A DNA stretch of 21,289 bases from an uncultured Lentisphaeria bacterium (GTDB taxonomy: Bacteria > Verrucomicrobiota > Lentisphaeria > Victivallales > UBA1829): contig CAJMAW010000045.1 in assembly GCA_905211485.1 (NCBI GenBank), forward strand, positions 1 through 21,289, written 5' to 3'. Made by a program: the position numbers and the translations under genes. The notes below the pieces were generated by a model. The model saw only the letters and a program-made list of their open reading frames with translations. It was not told the origin of the DNA and made no database searches. Each line of letters begins with the position of its first letter. Position 1 is the stretch's first letter. Of the stretch, positions 19,127-21,289 are shown one piece after another.

Positions 19127-21106
19127 GACTCCGTTCTCCTTTTGAGTTTCAATTGTATTCTGTAAAAAAACCTCCGGTTTTGTCTTTTCTTCTGCTGTTT
19201 CCTCCTCCTCCTCCTCCGGGGGAAGGGAGGGATGGAAGAATCGGAGCCGGAGCGCATTTGTCACCACGGAAACCGAACTCAGACACATTGCCGCGGCAGC
19301 GAATTCCGGATTCAGAGTCCACCCGAGGACTGGCTGGGACAGTCCCGCCGCGAGCGGGATTCCGGCGCAGTTGTAGAAGAAGGCCCAGAAAAGATTCATC
19401 CGGATGTTCCTGATGACGGCTCTGCCGAGCTGAAGAGCCGTGACCGCGTCCGTGAGAGCGCTTTTCAGTAGAACGACGTCAGCGGACTCGATGGCGATGT
19501 CCGTTCCCGCCCCGATGGCGATTCCAAGGTCCGCGCGGACGAGTGCAGGCGCATCGTTGATTCCGTCACCGATCATTGCGGTCTTTTTCCCTTCCTCTTC
19601 CTGAAGTCTCCGCAGTTCGCGTTCCTTGTCCTGCGGCAGGACTTCGGAAAGAATGCGCCTGATGCCGAGACGTTTTCCGACGGCGTCTGCACTTCTGCAA
19701 CTGTCTCCCGTCATCATGACCACTTCGATTTTCATTTTCTCAAAGGCCCGCAGTGCTCTGATGCTGTCTTTTTTCAGCGGATCCGTGACGGCGATGAATC
19801 CCGCCGCCTTTCCGTTTTCCGCAAAGAAGAGCGGCGTGTTTCCCTCTTCCGCAAGTTTTGACGCATTCTCCGAGAGGAGAGGGGGCAGTTCCTCCACGCC
19901 GTTTCCCTTCAGGAACGCTTCGTTCCCCGCCAGACAGTTCTTCCCCCGGATCCGTCCCGCGATTCCCTGTCCTGGAACGGCGCGGAACTGTTCGACGGAC
20001 AGCAACTGCATCCGTCTTTTTTCCGCCTCGGCCTGCACGGCCTGGGCGAGGGGGTGTTCGGAGGCTTTTTCCAGAGAGGCTGCCAGAAGCAGCAGCTCCT
20101 GTTCCGGGAATCCGTCAGCGGGGACCAGAGCAACGACTTCGGGTTTGCCTTCCGTCACGGTTCCCGTCTTGTCGAGGACGACGCAGTTGACGGCGTTTGC
20201 ATTCTCCAGCGCCGCGGCGGATTTGAACAGAATTCCGTATTCCGCCCCTTTCCCCGCGGCCGTCATGACCGCGACCGGAGTCGCCAGGCCGAGTGCGCAG
20301 GGACAGGACACCACCAGCACGGCGACGGCGCAGGAAAGGGCAAAACCCGTCTCCGCCCCCGCAAGCATCCATCCTGCGAAGGTCAGCAGGGCAATTCCGA
20401 TGACCGCAGGAACGAATACTCCGCTGATCCTGTCCGCGAGTCTCGCAATCGGCGCCTTGGAATTCGCCGCTTCCTCCACCAGGCGGATGATTTTGGACAA
20501 TGTGGTGTCCTCCCCCACCTCCTCCGCCCGGAAACGGAATGTGCCGTGCCCGTTGATGCTTGCGGAAAACACCTTGTCGCCCGGGTGTTTTTCCACGGGA
20601 AGACTCTCCCCGGTGATGGCGGACTGATTCACGGAGGAGGCCCCCTCCGTCACCGTGCCGTCGACAGGAATCGACTGCCCGGGGCGGATGACGATCAGAT
20701 CCCCTTCCAGCACTTCCTCCACGGGAATTTCCATTTCTCTTCCTCCGTCCCGGATGACAAATGCCGTTTCCGGCGCCAGCGTGAGAAGTTTTGACAGTGC
20801 CGCTGTGGTTTTCCCCCTGGATTTCGCCTCCAGATATTTCCCCAGTGTAATGAGAGTGAGGATCATGCCGGCGGATTCAAAGTAAAATTCGTCCATGTAT
20901 GCCATGGCCGCTTCGCTGCCGCCGTGCAGCTGCGCGTTCGTCATGGCAAACAGCGCGTACACGCTCCACCCGAACGAGGCCGCCGCGCCGAGCGAGACGC
21001 GGGCGAGCACGATGAAGACGCTCGGCAAATCGATGAGGCTCGCGACGATGCCGTTCGAGCCAAAGAGGATGAGCGAGAGCAGGTACTTCTTTGTAGCTTT
21101 GTCCAT
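18902..21106 (-). CDS. copA: Copper-type P1B ATPase (CopA family) with C-terminal HMA domain and atypical, probably chimeric N-terminus
   Basis: 734 residues. It exports Cu+ across the membrane using ATP. Motifs: TGES 165-168 (actuator), CPC 268-270 (membrane copper site), DKTGT 312-316 (phosphorylated Asp 312), HP 351-352, GDGINDAP 513-520, and FFYN and MCLSS in the last helices. These are P1B-1 features. An acidic linker (PPEEEEEE) leads to an HMA domain with GMTCAHC at 670-676. The N-terminus is abnormal. It should contain an HMA domain, two helices and a PNMD motif. Instead residues 1-40 (YLLSLILFGSNGIVAS, IVLARVSLG) look like the start of an EamA/DMT permease and join the ATPase near 20984-21001. 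The ATG at 21106 (no clear RBS) is preferred to the TTG at 21127. The pump may not be functional as shown. Confidence 0.85.
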   Translation of the reverse strand: MDKATKKYLLSLILFGSNGIVASLIDLPSVFIVLARVSLGAAASFGWSVYALFAMTNAQLHGGSEAAMAYMDEFYFESAGMILTLITLGKYLEAKSRGKTTAALSKLLTLAPETAFVIRDGGREMEIPVEEVLEGDLIVIRPGQSIPVDGTVTEGASSVNQSAITGESLPVEKHPGDKVFSASINGHGTFRFRAEEVGEDTTLSKIIRLVEEAANSKAPIARLADRISGVFVPAVIGIALLTFAGWMLAGAETGFALSCAVAVLVVSCPCALGLATPVAVMTAAGKGAEYGILFKSAAALENANAVNCVVLDKTGTVTEGKPEVVALVPADGFPEQELLLLAASLEKASEHPLAQAVQAEAEKRRMQLLSVEQFRAVPGQGIAGRIRGKNCLAGNEAFLKGNGVEELPPLLSENASKLAEEGNTPLFFAENGKAAGFIAVTDPLKKDSIRALRAFEKMKIEVVMMTGDSCRSADAVGKRLGIRRILSEVLPQDKERELRRLQEEEGKKTAMIGDGINDAPALVRADLGIAIGAGTDIAIESADVVLLKSALTDAVTALQLGRAVIRNIRMNLFWAFFYNCAGIPLAAGLSQPVLGWTLNPEFAAAAMCLSSVSVVTNALRLRFFHPSLPPEEEEEETAEEKTKPEVFLQNTIETQKENGVMRRKIISVEGMTCAHCKASVEKALKKIDGVADAQVSLEEKAAVVTLMSDVSDDLLIKTVNDLDFQAISVRDEKG

Positions 21107-21289
21107 GCCACGCGCCGTTTCTCGCAAATGATTTATATGTCCGCATAAACTATGGCACGACGCTTGTTAAAGTAATAGCGAATGTTTAGCATACTAACCA
21201 GCACAAACACGCATGGAAGCTGCTATTTTATCCTGTCTGTTTGGTGGGCTCGAGAGGAGGGCGCCGTGGACTCGGCGATCCAGAAATAT
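21107..21289. other. Atypical right-edge segment, likely leader of an EamA/DMT-type gene
   Basis: Composition and word use differ from the rest: more AT-rich in 21128-21235 and lacking the TCCG/GGAAA style of the neighbouring spacers. On the minus strand it would be the upstream region of the EamA-like N-terminus, with a TTAACA-like -35 and a weak -10. Two edge-running frames exist (minus, stop at 21223; plus, ATG at 21212, MEAAILSCLFGG...), neither recognisable. Confidence 0.4.

Overview
The window reads as ordinary bacterial chromosome: GC-rich, densely coding, with strong AAGGAGG-type ribosome binding sites and a glycan-catabolism flavour. The gene set suggests a gut-type Lentisphaerota/Verrucomicrobiota (PVC) bacterium, or another anaerobe with a similar lifestyle. 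It includes a GH27-like glycosidase, a Gfo/Idh/MocA oxidoreductase paired with a TIM-barrel isomerase, a PocR-AraC regulator, a NagB-like protein paired with a PIG-L deacetylase, and a very large hybrid histidine kinase. The taxonomic call is inference from content only. I see no rRNA, tRNA, insertion sequence, CRISPR array or phage gene.

Layout, left to right. (1) 15-2484, minus strand: a DUF89/ARMT1-like protein, then a membrane-anchored or secreted 5'-nucleotidase-type metallophosphoesterase whose C-terminal domain is cut short beside the window edge, probably by a frameshift. (2) 2643-3170, plus: a ribosome hibernation factor (hpf/raiA type) with a clear promoter, an operator-like palindrome and a terminator hairpin. 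(3) 3242-6669, plus: a secreted CocE/NonD (S15-type) serine hydrolase and a cytoplasmic GH27-type alpha-galactosidase-like enzyme. (4) 6964-9954: a PocR-AraC regulator transcribed divergently from a two-gene operon (dehydrogenase and isomerase with an 8-base overlap). A dense regulatory region lies between them. (5) 9955-10543: a 589-base spacer with a 19-bp stem-loop, a good promoter, and repeats in a long leader. (6) 10544-15643: a 1699-residue hybrid sensor kinase with a periplasmic binding-protein-like sensor, about five PAS modules, a GAF-like module, kinase core and receiver. (7) 15850-17629: NagB-like sugar-phosphate isomerase/deaminase and PIG-L deacetylase, probably co-transcribed. 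(8) 17960-18781: PhnP-like metallo-beta-lactamase-fold hydrolase. (9) 18902-21106, minus: a copper-type P1B ATPase with a C-terminal metal-binding domain.

How the parts may work together (inference): the AraC regulator senses a small molecule through its Cys-rich PocR domain and controls oxidation and isomerisation of a sugar. The GH27-like enzyme supplies galactose-type sugars from imported oligosaccharides. The PIG-L/NagB pair would deacetylate and then deaminate or isomerise an amino sugar. The giant kinase would sense a periplasmic ligand.

The most unusual points are these. The copper ATPase N-terminus looks like the first 40 residues of an EamA/DMT permease rather than a CopA N-terminus, which indicates a chimeric junction near the right edge. 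A strong internal ribosome binding site could release a 74-residue CopZ-like chaperone from the 3' end of the same gene. The NagB-like protein has lost a canonical catalytic Asp. I did not find an obviously new multi-gene defence or mobile system here.
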